From Helianthus annuus (Eukaryota; Streptophyta; Magnoliopsida; Asterales; Asteraceae): DNA of 64,000 bases. A model generated the notes under the pieces. It saw only the letters and a list, made by a program, of their open reading frames with translations, did not search any database and was not told the DNA's origin. Shown here piece by piece: positions 10,193-21,376 of the stretch; position 1 is the first letter of the stretch, and the number at the start of each line of letters is the position of its first letter. Position numbers and translations under genes: made by a program. The stretch is taken from NCBI RefSeq assembly GCF_002127325.2, contig NC_035436.2:85681716-85745715 (forward strand), read 5' to 3'.

Positions 10193-10952
10193 GCATCGGA
10201 TCAACTGGAAGACAATGTTGTTTAGAGATAATCAAACCTTATGTATTATTTTCTTTTGTAGTGAAGGTCCATGAAACAGTTGTTGTTGTTTATAAATAAA
10301 TCTTTTATTCTACATTGCAAAGTACAAATGTGATGTCATGTATAAACAACGTATCCTCTACAATACCAACAATCAAGGAACCGTATTCCTTGAAGAACAG
10401 ACTGCCCCGTAATTTCTTCCATCTTATTATCTCTTGTGTTTCCCACGAATACCCAAAGTACCACTATAAATTCTTAATAGGGTACCTAAGGGTATTTCCG
10501 TATATTCAAAAATTATTGTACCTCAATTCGAAAATTTCGTTTTCTTGAAAACGAAATCAAATTTATAGGAGATCTTTCTATCTTCATAGTTAGATTCTTG
10601 CTAATGTTTAAAGTACCGAATGAAATCCATGAAATGGATTCCTAGTGTGCTTTAAATGCACGTATGTAATCAACAAAACAAATTAACAAATTAAAGATCT
10701 AGATAAACAATTTTGTGGTTATGTGACTATTTGTTTATGCATCTTGTCTTTCCATTTATGCATTTTGTGTTTTTGTATACCCTGAATATTCGCTATCCAA
10801 ATCCTCGTAGAATCTTTCATACCTTCATATGAGGGATGCGTAGTAGGATATCCAAAAAGGTACTATCTTAAATCCTTAATGGACTTCTACGTTGTAGTTA
10901 AGTCCCTTGGATTATAAAGTACTATTCCAAAGTTTAAGGATAATATGCGCTG
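10193..10952 (+). other. Element C non-coding region after gag
   Basis: No pol motif (DSGAD, FIDD, HHCC or DDE) can be read in any frame. A clear dyad lies near 10880-10905, with GGACTT...AAGTCC arms enclosing CTACGTTGTAG. It precedes the tandem repeat block. Confidence 0.6.
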
Positions 10953-11262
10953 ATATAGTTAAAGAGGCCCTCGGGTGGTCTAGTTAAAGAGATCCTACGT
11001 CGATCTAAGTTAAAGAGATTGGTTCGACAATCTAGTTGAATATGTCATGCGTTAATATAGTTAAAGAGGCCCTCGGGTGGTCTAGTTAAAGAGATCCTAC
11101 GTCAATCTAAGTTAAAGAGATTGGTTCGACAATCTAGTTAAAGATGTCATGCGTTGATATAGTTAAAGAGGCCCTCAGGTGGTCTAGTTAAAGAGATCCT
11201 ACGTCGATCTAAGTTAAATAGATTGGTTCGACAATCTAGTTAAAGACATCCTACGTTGATGT
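10953..11262 (+). repeat. 102-bp higher-order tandem repeat built from four 25-26-bp hairpin subunits
   Basis: Copies begin ATATAGTTAAAGAGG at 10953, 11055 and 11157. Each copy has four subunits that start AGTTAAAG (AGTTGAAT in one case) followed by a short inverted repeat. The stems are AGGCC/GGTCT, AGATC/GATCT, AGATTG/CAATCT and ATGTC/GATAT. In copy 3 the last stem is ACATC/GATGT. Pairing persists while sequence changes. A decayed partial copy continues to about 11300. Confidence 0.85.
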
Positions 11263-11773
11263 AGTTAAATATTTCTCTTGGGTAGTTTAGTTGAAGAGAT
11301 TATTCATTTGATATTTTTCCCATACGCATTATGAAATGAACTGTGCGGACTGTGCAAGGAAGTACGTAATTATGGAGGCCTACATAATTATGGAATTCAG
11401 TGCACAGAAACCACAGGAAGTTTTGTCATGTGTTAAAGTCCTGCAGTGACAAGAGTAATGATACGGGAGAAGTCTTGGATTTTGACCAATGTCATTTATC
11501 CTTACACTCCCCAATTCTGTTTTCAAGCACACACAAGTTTCCTATGATAACTCTTCACGGGAAACGTTCTCCTGCCCGTAGTTCGAAACTCCATGTTTTG
11601 TTACTACAAGGACTTCACTTTATGGGTTGAAATTTTCGCTATGGACCCTAACACGGCCCAGAGTTTTACCTAAGGGTTCGATGGATTGTCTGAAAGCGAA
11701 ACCGTCATAGTTGTCTTCACAAGTTTCCTCTAAAACTAAATTTCGGGACGAAATTTCCTAAAGTAGGGGAGAC
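11263..11773 (+). other. Element C 3' untranslated region and polypurine tract
   Basis: Non-coding. It contains TACGTAATTATGGAGGCCTA (near 11363), AAATTTCGGGACGAAATTT (11739-11757, a palindrome common before 3' LTRs of these families) and the polypurine tract AAAGTAGGGGAGAC (11760-11773), which abuts the 3' LTR. Confidence 0.7.
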
Positions 11774-14581
11774 TGTGACACCTGTGTGACTTCAACCATC
11801 AAACAAATGCCAAACAATTGAAATATTGTATTTCATACTTTGGACTTGTATAAATATGTGTATCGTTTGCACATATCAACTCTTGTTCGATTTCAAGCTC
11901 TACATCGCTTTCTGGGGAGTTATACGCAAACTGGTGCGTAAACGTACTCAGTTTAATGCGACAAAAACTCCGGAACAGCAACATCTACTCAACATACCTT
12001 AAATAACCATTACATAACTTAGAAATAAGTTTTGAAGGCTTTGGTATGGCAAAAACAAGTTAATTCGCTTACAGGGACTAAACTTGACAAACTGCGAAAG
12101 TATGCCAATTTGAACTGTAACGAACATTCCGGAACATGTCCATAAGTTAGACATACCATAAATATCCTTTACATATCTTAGGAATAGGCTTTGAGGGGTT
12201 CGGTATGCTAAAACAAACTTTTGGTTCATTCAGGGGCTAAAAGTGTCAAAAAGTGCACTAGTTTGCACTTTCGCGCATAACTTACGTTCTGAATACATCC
12301 GGACATCCAAAAATTTATGTAAGCATCCTTATATTATGCCTTAGTGTTTGGCATGAGAAAAATCCATTCGTCGCACAATTTGGATCGTCTTTCGCGCTTA
12401 TGCGCATTCCGTCGTAATTAACCGAACATCGCGATCGTACGGTCAAACGAACCGACATCCGACATATTTTTGAGCACATTTTAAGTTCCCTATACTTTAA
12501 CTTCATTTTAGAGCTTTGAAATGAGGTTAACGGGGCTTAAACGTGCCAAAAACGCATCAAATACCAAGTTTTGGAGCTGCAGGGACCAAAACTGTAAATC
12601 AGCCAAACTAGGGGCTTACGGACCGTAAGCCAAAGCCCATATGGTCCGTAAGGAGTCCCCAGTACAGCAGAACCCACATTTAATGCTGATTGGCTCTTCA
12701 AATGGCGAAAGGTCCAATTGCCTTTTCACCCAATCAAAGGCCAAGGGCCATTAATCAGTGACCACAACATTTTGACATGTGTACGCACAAGATCGTGGCA
12801 CGGTATTCGATAAACGATCCTAACGGTTCCACTTTTCCTATAAATCCCCCCCCCCATTTTGCTCAAAACCCACACAATCTGATCTTAAGGCTCTAAGTTG
12901 GAACCATTGTTTCATACCTGAGCTATTTTGATCTAGATTAGCATTCGGGGACCCTCCGTGCCGTTTGATATCCCGTGATCTTTAGCATTATCTGGTTATT
13001 ATACAAGAACTCCAAAGCAATCTCAGGTGAGTACATTGAACCCCTCTTTTACTGTTTTCCAAACTGTTTTGGGGTGAAACACATGTGCCTACCTGTTACT
13101 TTCATGTATTCCATGTTTTCACATCATATACCTGCTACGTTCGTTAGTACATATTAGTACATGATTTCACTACATTTCATGCTATGTATGCCCATTGTGT
13201 GCGTACTTAGTACATTGATTTACATGAACATTTCTGTTGCATATGTTTACTCAGCATATGGACACATTGATTTACATGAACATTTCTGTTGCATATGTTT
13301 ACTCAGCATATGGGCACATTGATTTACATGAACATTTCTACTTCGTATGTTTACTTAGCATACTTAGTACAATTGTTTACATCACATGCCTTCATTTTGT
13401 TATGACATTTGGTTTGTTTAACATGGGACAATACATTCATTAACATTGATCACGCCGTTCGTTAGTAGGTAGTGGTACCATAGGAATTGACAACTCCCGT
13501 TTCTGAAATCCTGGGTTTGATAGGATTGGAAGGAATGACCGAATTCGATATACATAACTTAGATAAACCTTTAATTTGTTTAAGGTATTATCGCCACAGT
13601 CTCAAGGCTTGGATGTATGCATAGTTTACAATACCGCATAAATGTTAATATCAATAGAGCATGCATTTTTCCACAGAACATAACGTTGATCTAAACCACG
13701 TTTTACTTCAACGACTTGTTTTGTGAATTTTACATATGGTTTAAGTTGATACATTTCGCTTACCATACATGATACATTTTGGGATACACATTACATGATT
13801 TACATTGAACATAAACACGTTGACATTGACATACACATTTGGTGGTTTACTTTAAACATAGACATTTGACATGGTTTACACAATAAACAATTGAGTTATA
13901 CAAGAACAATCTTACATGGTGGACGGTTTGGGTAAGTGATTAAGTAACGAGGTGTGTGTAATATGATACAAGCATGGTGGATACACCGCTGGTACTTCCT
14001 ATATATAAGTGTTTGTATGGTATCACATATCGTAGCGTTATTTGAATCATTTCAATTTGAGACATATGACATTTTATACAAATAACACACTTTTCATGAG
14101 ACATTGTTTTACAAACTCATTTTACATGGTTATCCGTTTAACCATACAGTGTTCTCTTATTTATACATATCATCTGATCTTATCGTTTTTCAAATGATTT
14201 ACAAGACAAAGCAAATTACAAGGTTCATGACTAAACATTTTCTCCAACATAAGTCATGAATCCCGTTTTCACAAAACCAATGTATCTCACAGGCATTTTT
14301 ATGCTGACGTACCTATTTTAACATGTGTTTTCAGGAGATGATGCATAGGACTTATCAAGACATACTTAGGCGGACCTGTGCCTTAGTGACTTAAAACGAG
14401 ACAAGAACTAGTTAATTTATGTTATGTATTCTTTGGTTCTTGTTTAAGACAATGTAAACTTTCATGTTTGATTAATAAAACGAAACTTCGTTTACCATGG
14501 ATTAGAAACAATTGATTCTGTTACAACACTCCCCGATATTTCCGCCACGTTTTGTATGTTCTACGTGGTCGGGGTGTGACA
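11774..14581 (+). repeat. Element C, 3' LTR
   Basis: 2,808 bp. It starts TGTGACACCTGTGTGAC and ends GGTCGGGGTGTGACA. It is followed directly by the CATAA target duplication and the resumed sequence of element B. Confidence 0.9.
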
Positions 14582-14586
14582 CATAA

Positions 14587-15600
14587 AGACCTAGTATCTC
14601 AGAATAAGGGACCTTTCAAACAAGATTTCAGGGGTTACCTATATATCCAAGTTTGTGTTAACCCACAGAACAAGCAAGTTTGAAATTTAGTTTATATCTC
14701 GTCACAATTTACTAAATGTGTAAAAACCTACTGGCACATCCTCAGTGAGATGGTTTATCACATTTTATCTTTACATTTCTTTAGCATGTTGTGACAGCCT
14801 ACTGATGTACTATCATTTCCTCTTTTCACAACGAAACTCATTTTTGAATTTTATCATGTTTTTGCCTTTTTCAAATTTCTAATGTTTTTGGATTTTCAGA
14901 AATTTCCCTACTCCCCCTAAAATGCAAACACATTTCAAAGAAAATTTGAAAACTTCTAGACTCTTGACCCACTAGAAACATGAAAAGTAAAACAAACTGT
15001 ACAAAAACTTGGCAACTGACATCGAATCACATCAAATCGCCATTCACTAGGCATAAACAATCCGAACTCCCCCTTTCAACAAACCATTTTCTCATTTAGA
15101 TCTCAAAACACTCAAGTTTGTTTTAATCGAAATGATTTTTCCGGAAAATGAGTTTGTATTTACCACTTTTAAGTTTACCACTTATGAAGCATGGGGATAT
15201 GTTTCGTCATCTTGTCTATCAATCTCATATGAATAATAAATCAAGTACAACTTAGTGTCCCTGATTTATCATTTGCAGTTCAGAATCACTGTACCACTTG
15301 TAAATGTAAATTCTTCAAGGTATAACCACAAATACCACTTGTAGATCAAAAATACCACTTGTAGGTTTTACTGTAGGAATGAAACATCTACAGAAACCTC
15401 TTTACCACTTGTCAAATTATTCAGAAAGATGCCGATTCCTGCTTCTCAATTACCAACCTGGAAGCTCCGACGTAGTCCTTTCACCTGTAAACATTCAAAC
15501 ACTATTCAAAATCTTCCAAACAAACTTTTCAAACACTAGAATGATGCCGATTCCTGATCCACGATATAAACTTGGGATCTCCGGCATAGTCCTAAGACTA
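14587..15600 (-). other. Element B 3' non-coding region (proximal part)
   Basis: About 1 kb between the gag stop and the C insertion site. No protease or pol motif is readable. It holds repeated ATACCACTTGTA words (about 15290-15420) and two similar segments near 15430 and 15543 that share GATGCCGATTCCTG. Confidence 0.55.
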
Positions 15601-18600
15601 TTATGGAAAACAAACATCCATCCAAGTCTTCTCAGACTTGATGGATTTCAACTCCTGAGCAGTAGGGTTGTATGTAGCCTTTTTCGTGGCGTAAAAATCT
15701 TTGACCCCCTTTGCTCTCCCACTCAACATCTTTCCAAAAATCTTTTTAACATTCCCATTGAATGTTTCCTCGACATCAAAATCTTTTTTCTCAATGTAAA
15801 ACTGATTTGAAATCTCAGTTTTTCCAATTTTCTTCTTAACTTCCTCAAATTTTAGTGACGGAAATTCTTCATCATTCACTAAAATTCTCTTCTCAACTTG
15901 TGGCTCTTCTGGCTTTGTGGAACCAGATTCATCGCCGACATTCACATCAACCTTTTTAACAACCCACACCTGGTTGTCTTTTTCTTTCTTTTTGTAAAAA
16001 TTCTTTTCCGAACACTCACCAACCTCATATTTAGAATTTTCAAAACATTTAAGTCTATCGGTTGGTGGTTCAACATTAACAACTTTTTCTTTTAGTTTCT
16101 GAGAAACTCCCTATTTTGTTTTTGCATTTTTCGAACAATTCCATGCAATGTGACCAGTTTCATTGCATCTGTAATAGGTACGAGTCTCCCTTTGATAAAA
16201 CACTTCAGTTCCATTCTTCTTTCGCTCAGCAAGAAACTCTTGGTTTGACTGTCTCCAGAAAGGTTTCTTCTGTTCTTCATCTGAGCTTCCACCTGACACA
16301 AATTCTGTTTTTGTTTTAGAATTTTTATCATTTTTATAATTTTCTGGTGGAACAAATCCTAATCCTTTCTTTTTGTAGCTACGATTTTGGTTAGGTTTCT
16401 TTTGAAAACCAAAACTAGAATTGTAACCCTTTTTCTTGTTTAGGCGTTGTTGAACTCTTGAAGTGTACTTTTTAGGTTTTTCAGTAAGATTTAAATCTTT
16501 TATTTCAGAAATATTGATTTCTGTCATTTTGAAAACCTTTTTGGTCATGTCAAAGCGAACACTTCTTATTGGAAATTCTTTGTCATAGTATAATTTGTCC
16601 GAATCATTTAAAGTGTATGCAACTTCAAATGTTTCATCATCCAAATTTGCTTTCGATAACAAAAATTCTTTACTGTAACACCGTTTGACCGACGAATTTT
16701 GACTGTTGACTGACGACTTTGATCCTCCAGACTCAGATTTCGACTCGGACTCCTCATCAGTATCCAACACCTGATCGACCACCTTTTTAATTAACTCAGA
16801 CTCATGATCGGTATCGGACGAGGTAAACGTGACATCAATGTTGTCTGGTAAAACGTCAGTTGTGTCGGTTTTTAACATTATATTGACTGCTTTCTCAAGT
16901 TGCTCCTCATTTGGTTTCCTAGGAGAATACCCATCCCAAATTGGAGGCGGACACTTGTTATAGCTAACAGTCGGTTTCTTACCACAGTCTTTCTTCTTCC
17001 TTGGCTTCTCGTCTTGAAAAGCTTCCAAACCTGCAACAGTTGGGTAAACACGATCAATGAGATAATCAGAAGTAGTATAGCTTAACAATAACCGCCTAAT
17101 TCTCTCATTTTCAATCTTTTCAGTTTCCAACTCTTGCTTCCATTTGGCACTCTCTTCAATGTAGAAATTGATCGCTTTTTGTTTTGACATCAAAGTTGCA
17201 TTCATCATTGTCAGTGCCTGTTCTCTTTCTGAGTTTGTAGTTTGGAGACCCGTTACTGTTTTGTTCAAGACATCGTATGATTCTTTCACATAATTGAGGT
17301 TGAACAGTAACTGCTCCTTCTTCTTCTCGTACTCAGCTATAATGTCGTCTTTTGCTGCACATTCCTTGCAAGCTTCCAAACACTTCTCACAAGGCTTGAC
17401 GACTTCAACAATCTTCTCAACCTCGATTGTTTTCACAACTTCTATCACTTTTTCAGCTACAGTCACCTTTTCTTCTTCTTTCTCCACTTCGGTAACCTTC
17501 TCAGCAACATTTTCAACATTTTGAACATCACCTTCAGACTTCTCTTGTTCTCTAGCAGCTCTTTCCTCCTTTAGTTTCTCCATGCAATTTGCAAAATAAA
17601 CATGAAAACTTTTAGGAGAAAGATGAGTTTCAGCAACATTTATATATTTTTCTTCTTCATCATCACTGCTTTTGTCAACCGGTGATTGATCAAACTCTAC
17701 AGATTTTTCAGAAACAGCATCTGATACACCAGAATCAGACGGTGTTTTATCAAATACAACTGCTTTTTCTGAAATAACATCATTCTGTATACTCTCATTT
17801 GAACTCTCTGAAACCTCCCCAGATCTTTCTGAAAGTTCATCAACACTTTCTGTATTTTCATCAGAACTATATGAACTTTCATCAGAAACAACCGATTTGA
17901 CAGTTTCACCGATAGACTTCATCCAGGTGGCAAACATGTCTGGCTCCCTCATAATCTTGGCAATGAAAGCTTTAAACTCTCCCTTCTCATCCACAAACAT
18001 ATCCCAACTAAAACCTTCTGGTAGTTTCTCATCATCTTGATCGATTATGCGTGCTGCTTTGCCTTCAGATGATATGTAATCACTCCAGCTGAAATCTACC
18101 AAACATGCTCTTTTGGGGTCTTCAATCTTCCTCCCATGAGCCGTCTGTGGTTCTTGAGATTGACCAACTTGTTGATAGATAGCTTTACGGTAGTAATCAT
18201 CTTTCCCAAATGGATTCTGTGCTCCGCTAACTTCTCTTCCCTTGCACTCCCGCTTGAAATGGCCTTTCTCCCTGCACCGAAAACAAGTAACTTTAGATTT
18301 ATCAAAACCTAAAGTAGATACATGAGCATCAAGAAAGTCATTTCTCCCGGTGATGGTTTTGAACTTCTCAGCACGTCGAAGAACACTTGCAAGACACCAT
18401 TTGATATCCACGAGTTCCATCTCTTCGGCGTCTATTTGATCGTAATTCTCTTTGGTGAGCATAGAATTTCCGATCCGACCAGCAACCAGACCTTCATAGG
18501 ATAACAGAACAGAACCCAAAAGTGCCATATGGTCTTTTGCAGTGTCTTCAGAGAAGCTTTGACCTTCTGGAAGGTTGAGGGCTATATTGCATTGAATCAC

Positions 18601-19548
18601 ATATCCATTTCCAGTTTTTGTTCCCTGAGACTGAAAGCTTGTCTTTGACTCTTTGGGATTGACACTCGGAAATGATGAAAACCCGCTGCTACTATTGTTT
18701 GAACCCTGATCAGCTTTGTCAGAAGACTCACCAGCACTAAATGTTGTCTGAATTTTTGGACTTCTCTCAGACTCAGTGGCCGAAATGCTACCCCTGTAGT
18801 ACATTTTCACATCTTGTTGACCACTCGGACTATTCATCCTGGTGATCTTTTGCTGTTCCAGATTCTGAGCCTCTAATTTTTCGATAAACTGTCCAATTGT
18901 CAGTCCGTCATAAACACCCGTGTTTTTTAATATCATCAAATACGTTCCCCACTCCTTCTGAGGTAACGCATCAGCCAACTTATCCACATACTCTTCACGA
19001 CTTTTATCAACACCAATCATTGTCAATGATCGCACTAAGTGACAGTATCTTTCAATCAGCTTCTTAGTATCCTCTCCTGGTAAGCTGCTAAAAAGATCAA
19101 ACTCTTTCTTAAGCAATGCCTTTTTGCTTTTAATCATACTCTCACTTCCCTCGAATTTGACTTTAAGAGCATCCCATATCGACTTAGCAGTTTTGTCGTG
19201 TTCTAACAGAATGAATATATCTTCTTTAATCGCTTGTTGCAATAAACTGATCATCATTTTCTCCGCTCTATACATTGCACGTTCTTGATCTGTGAATTCG
19301 GATATCTGTTAGATAACATTCACCTTCGTTCTCGGTAACACATACTTCTTCAAGATACATTCCCATGATCTAAGATGATTTGCTTGAACCCAGTTTTCAA
19401 ATCTATCCTTCCACCCGTAGTATTCTTCGATACTCATCAATTTCGGGGGTTTTTGGGTGGTTCCCGTCTCGTTTTCTAGATTCATGGCTTGAGCAATCGC
19501 AGCTGGTGACGACGATGTTGCAAACGCGTTGTAAAACTCGGTACCCAT
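15601..19548 (-). pseudogene. gag: Element B giant gag with CCHC knuckles, two in-frame stops
   Basis: One minus-strand frame of about 1,315 codons starts at MGTEFYNAFATSSS (19548) and ends at KTWMDVCFP (15601). Only TAA (19309) and TAG (16111) interrupt it; there is no frameshift. The N-terminal part is a copia-type gag: EYYGWKDRFENWV, then AKSIWDALKVKFEG and ALPQKEWGTYLMILK. A first knuckle CFRCREKGHFKREC lies near residue 420. A long acidic and Glu/Val-rich middle has a Cys-rich spot (EKCLEACKECAAKD) and a likely coiled coil. A second knuckle YRCNETGHIAWNCS lies just before the TAG. Most copia gags are 300-500 residues, so the size is unusual. It would assemble particles in the cytoplasm. 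No pol follows. Confidence 0.8.
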
Positions 19549-20874
19549 GTTTCACACCTATATCACCTGACGATCTCGAATTCACCTGACGTAACACAAA
19601 CAAACACAACACAATCAGTTTAAAAATTTGTCAAATAACAGTACAATACTGATACTTGAACCGATGAATATTCTGTGCGGACCGAATGTTGACAAACTGT
19701 ACAGACTGAAATTGATGCGAACTGAGATTTAACTTGTCAAAACACGCGAACTACTGTGTCCCGGATTAAACTCAAACGACCAGATTCACTACTAACGAAC
19801 TGATAGACTTTCAAACAAACTTGCCAAAATGTATGATGGGTCGAGATGGGCCGAGAAATGTTAGTGGGTCGATGTAAACAAAGCCAAACAATTAATCCAG
19901 CCGACAACCTTCACATGTAAATAATGGGCGGCAACTAGAAAGTGATTGGTTCAAAGTATGTTAATGGGCGGCAACTGAAAAGTATGTTAATCAATGATTG
20001 GGCCATTATTGAATTAGTGGGCAGCAACTATTATGAATGATAACAAGTGGGCGGCAACTATTATTGGCCCACTAATTCACAACTCATGAATGATAACTGC
20101 AAGTGGGCCGATGACTCCCCCTTAGTGGGTCGGTGTAAGGCTGTGATTGGACCGTTAATGAAATCACATGGGTTGTATTATAAGACTATGAGTCGACAAC
20201 ATGTAAATGCTTATTTCAAGATCTGGGCCGACAACTTCTTATAATCCAAACAATATGACTGGACCTTGAAACTTAGTGGGCTAACAACATCACTTTTATG
20301 TTTCACTTGATTTGATGAACGACAACATTAATGCACCTCACAATTTCATTTGACCTTCAAATATGAATTGACCAAATAAGCGATCCAGGTTGACCAGATA
20401 AGCACTTTTGAGCGGACCAAATTATAATGTCAGAAAAGCGAACCTAACTGTTGAACACTATAAGCGAACCTGTGAAAATTCATACGAGCGAACCTATCAT
20501 AACATGTCACTTGGAGCGAACCGTAAAAGCGGATCTATGATTTTTTGAGCGAATCTATCATTTTTGAGCGAATCTAACGCGAATTTGGAGCGGATCTACC
20601 TTAACAATGTCTAAAAAGCGGATCTGAATACAATTTGGAGCGAACCTATCACGATGCCGTAAAAGCGGACCTACTTTGGAACACGTTTTGACCCGTTTTT
20701 ACTTTAAATTTCAGCCTCAAACTTTCAGGGATTTGACTATACACTGTTACGCACAATCTGTGAAATTTTGAGCGAATTTCGACCGTAAAATCTCGGTCTG
20801 ACGAAGAAAGAAGGTGTAGAAGTAAGAATACGTGATGAAATCCAGCAAATCTATGTAGAACTCCTCCTCCTGAA
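19549..20874 (-). other. Element B 5' leader
   Basis: About 1.3 kb between PBS and gag. On the plus strand it carries GTGGGCGGCAACTA-type repeats (19920-20060). It also has a dense series of AGCGAACCT / AGCGGATCT / AGCGGACCT words (about 20400-20680), the same motif that recurs in the B LTRs. No long open frame on the element's strand. Confidence 0.6.
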
Positions 20875-20886
20875 GCTCTGATACCA
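20875..20886 (-). promoter_or_regulatory. Element B primer-binding site
   Basis: TGGTATCAGAGC on the minus strand, two bases from the 5' LTR end. It is complementary to initiator methionine tRNA. Confidence 0.9.
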
Positions 20887-20888
20887 CT

Positions 20889-21376
20889 TGTAGGATCGGA
20901 TTCTGACCCGAACGAGTCAATCAGAGGAGTTTGATCAGATACAGGTGCGGAAAACAAGTACCTGACGTAGAAATAGCTAGATATCTTCTTAAATCTCTTT
21001 TCTGATTAATTTGACAGCTTTTACATTCAGTTCTCACACCGGCAGCACCTAGGTATGGAATCCGGAAAGTTACAAATGAGGTCCTCTTATACGGTATATA
21101 TAGGTGAGGAGGTCCCCTTATACGGCATGTCCATATAAGCGAACCTGATAGGTTCCCTTATACGGCATGTCCGTATAAGCGGACCTGACGAATAAGCTAA
21201 CCTACCATGTCCGAATAAGCGGACCTGACATAAAAGAGGACCTACTATGTCGTATAAGCGGACCTACACTATAAAACACGTAAACTCTCCAGTTTTCTCG
21301 TAAAACACGCCCTAATCTATACATTACAATGAAAGACTCGATCTAAGACGAAATCAACAGATGTAGTGCACCAACA
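20889..21376 (-). repeat. Element B, 5' LTR
   Basis: 488 bp, matching 4112-4600 with about seven differences by eye. It carries the same paired inverted repeats and the promoter region for B's RNA. Confidence 0.9.

Larger units (their letters stand above)
5674..14581 (+). mobile_element. Element C: gag-only gypsy-like retrotransposon with 2.8-kb LTRs
   Basis: The LTRs at 5674-8482 and 11774-14581 both start TGTGACACCTGTG and end GGGTGTGACA. The target duplication CATAA is perfect (5669-5673 and 14582-14586). The 3.3-kb interior has a PBS, a leader, one gag gene and about 1.6 kb of non-coding DNA with a hairpin-bearing tandem repeat and a PPT. No pol domain is visible, so this is a non-autonomous element of the LARD or TR-GAG kind. 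It sits in the opposite orientation inside element B, so it is the youngest layer here. Confidence 0.9.
4112..21376 (-). mobile_element. Element B: copia-like retrotransposon carrying only a giant gag
   Basis: It is bounded by LTRs of 489 and 488 bp that start TGTAGGATC and end CACCAACA on the plus strand, with a perfect 5-bp duplication ACTCT at 4107-4111 and 21377-21381. On the minus strand the order is LTR, PBS, about 1.3 kb leader, an approximately 1,315-codon gag frame, then about 2.1 kb of non-coding DNA, PPT and LTR. No protease, integrase, reverse transcriptase or RNase H is present. Element C splits the 3' non-coding part. About seven differences between the LTRs by eye suggest a recent insertion. 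The gag resembles UBN2/DUF4219-type copia gags. Confidence 0.88.

Noticed and set aside
10953..11262. CRISPR-like array (regular 25-26-bp repeats)
   Set aside because: The repeats themselves vary and there are no unique spacers. The setting is a plant retrotransposon, so a hairpin tandem repeat explains it.
15379..15810. Plus-strand frame of 143 codons near B's gag end
   Set aside because: Mostly antisense to the B gag tail and non-coding part; no motif.
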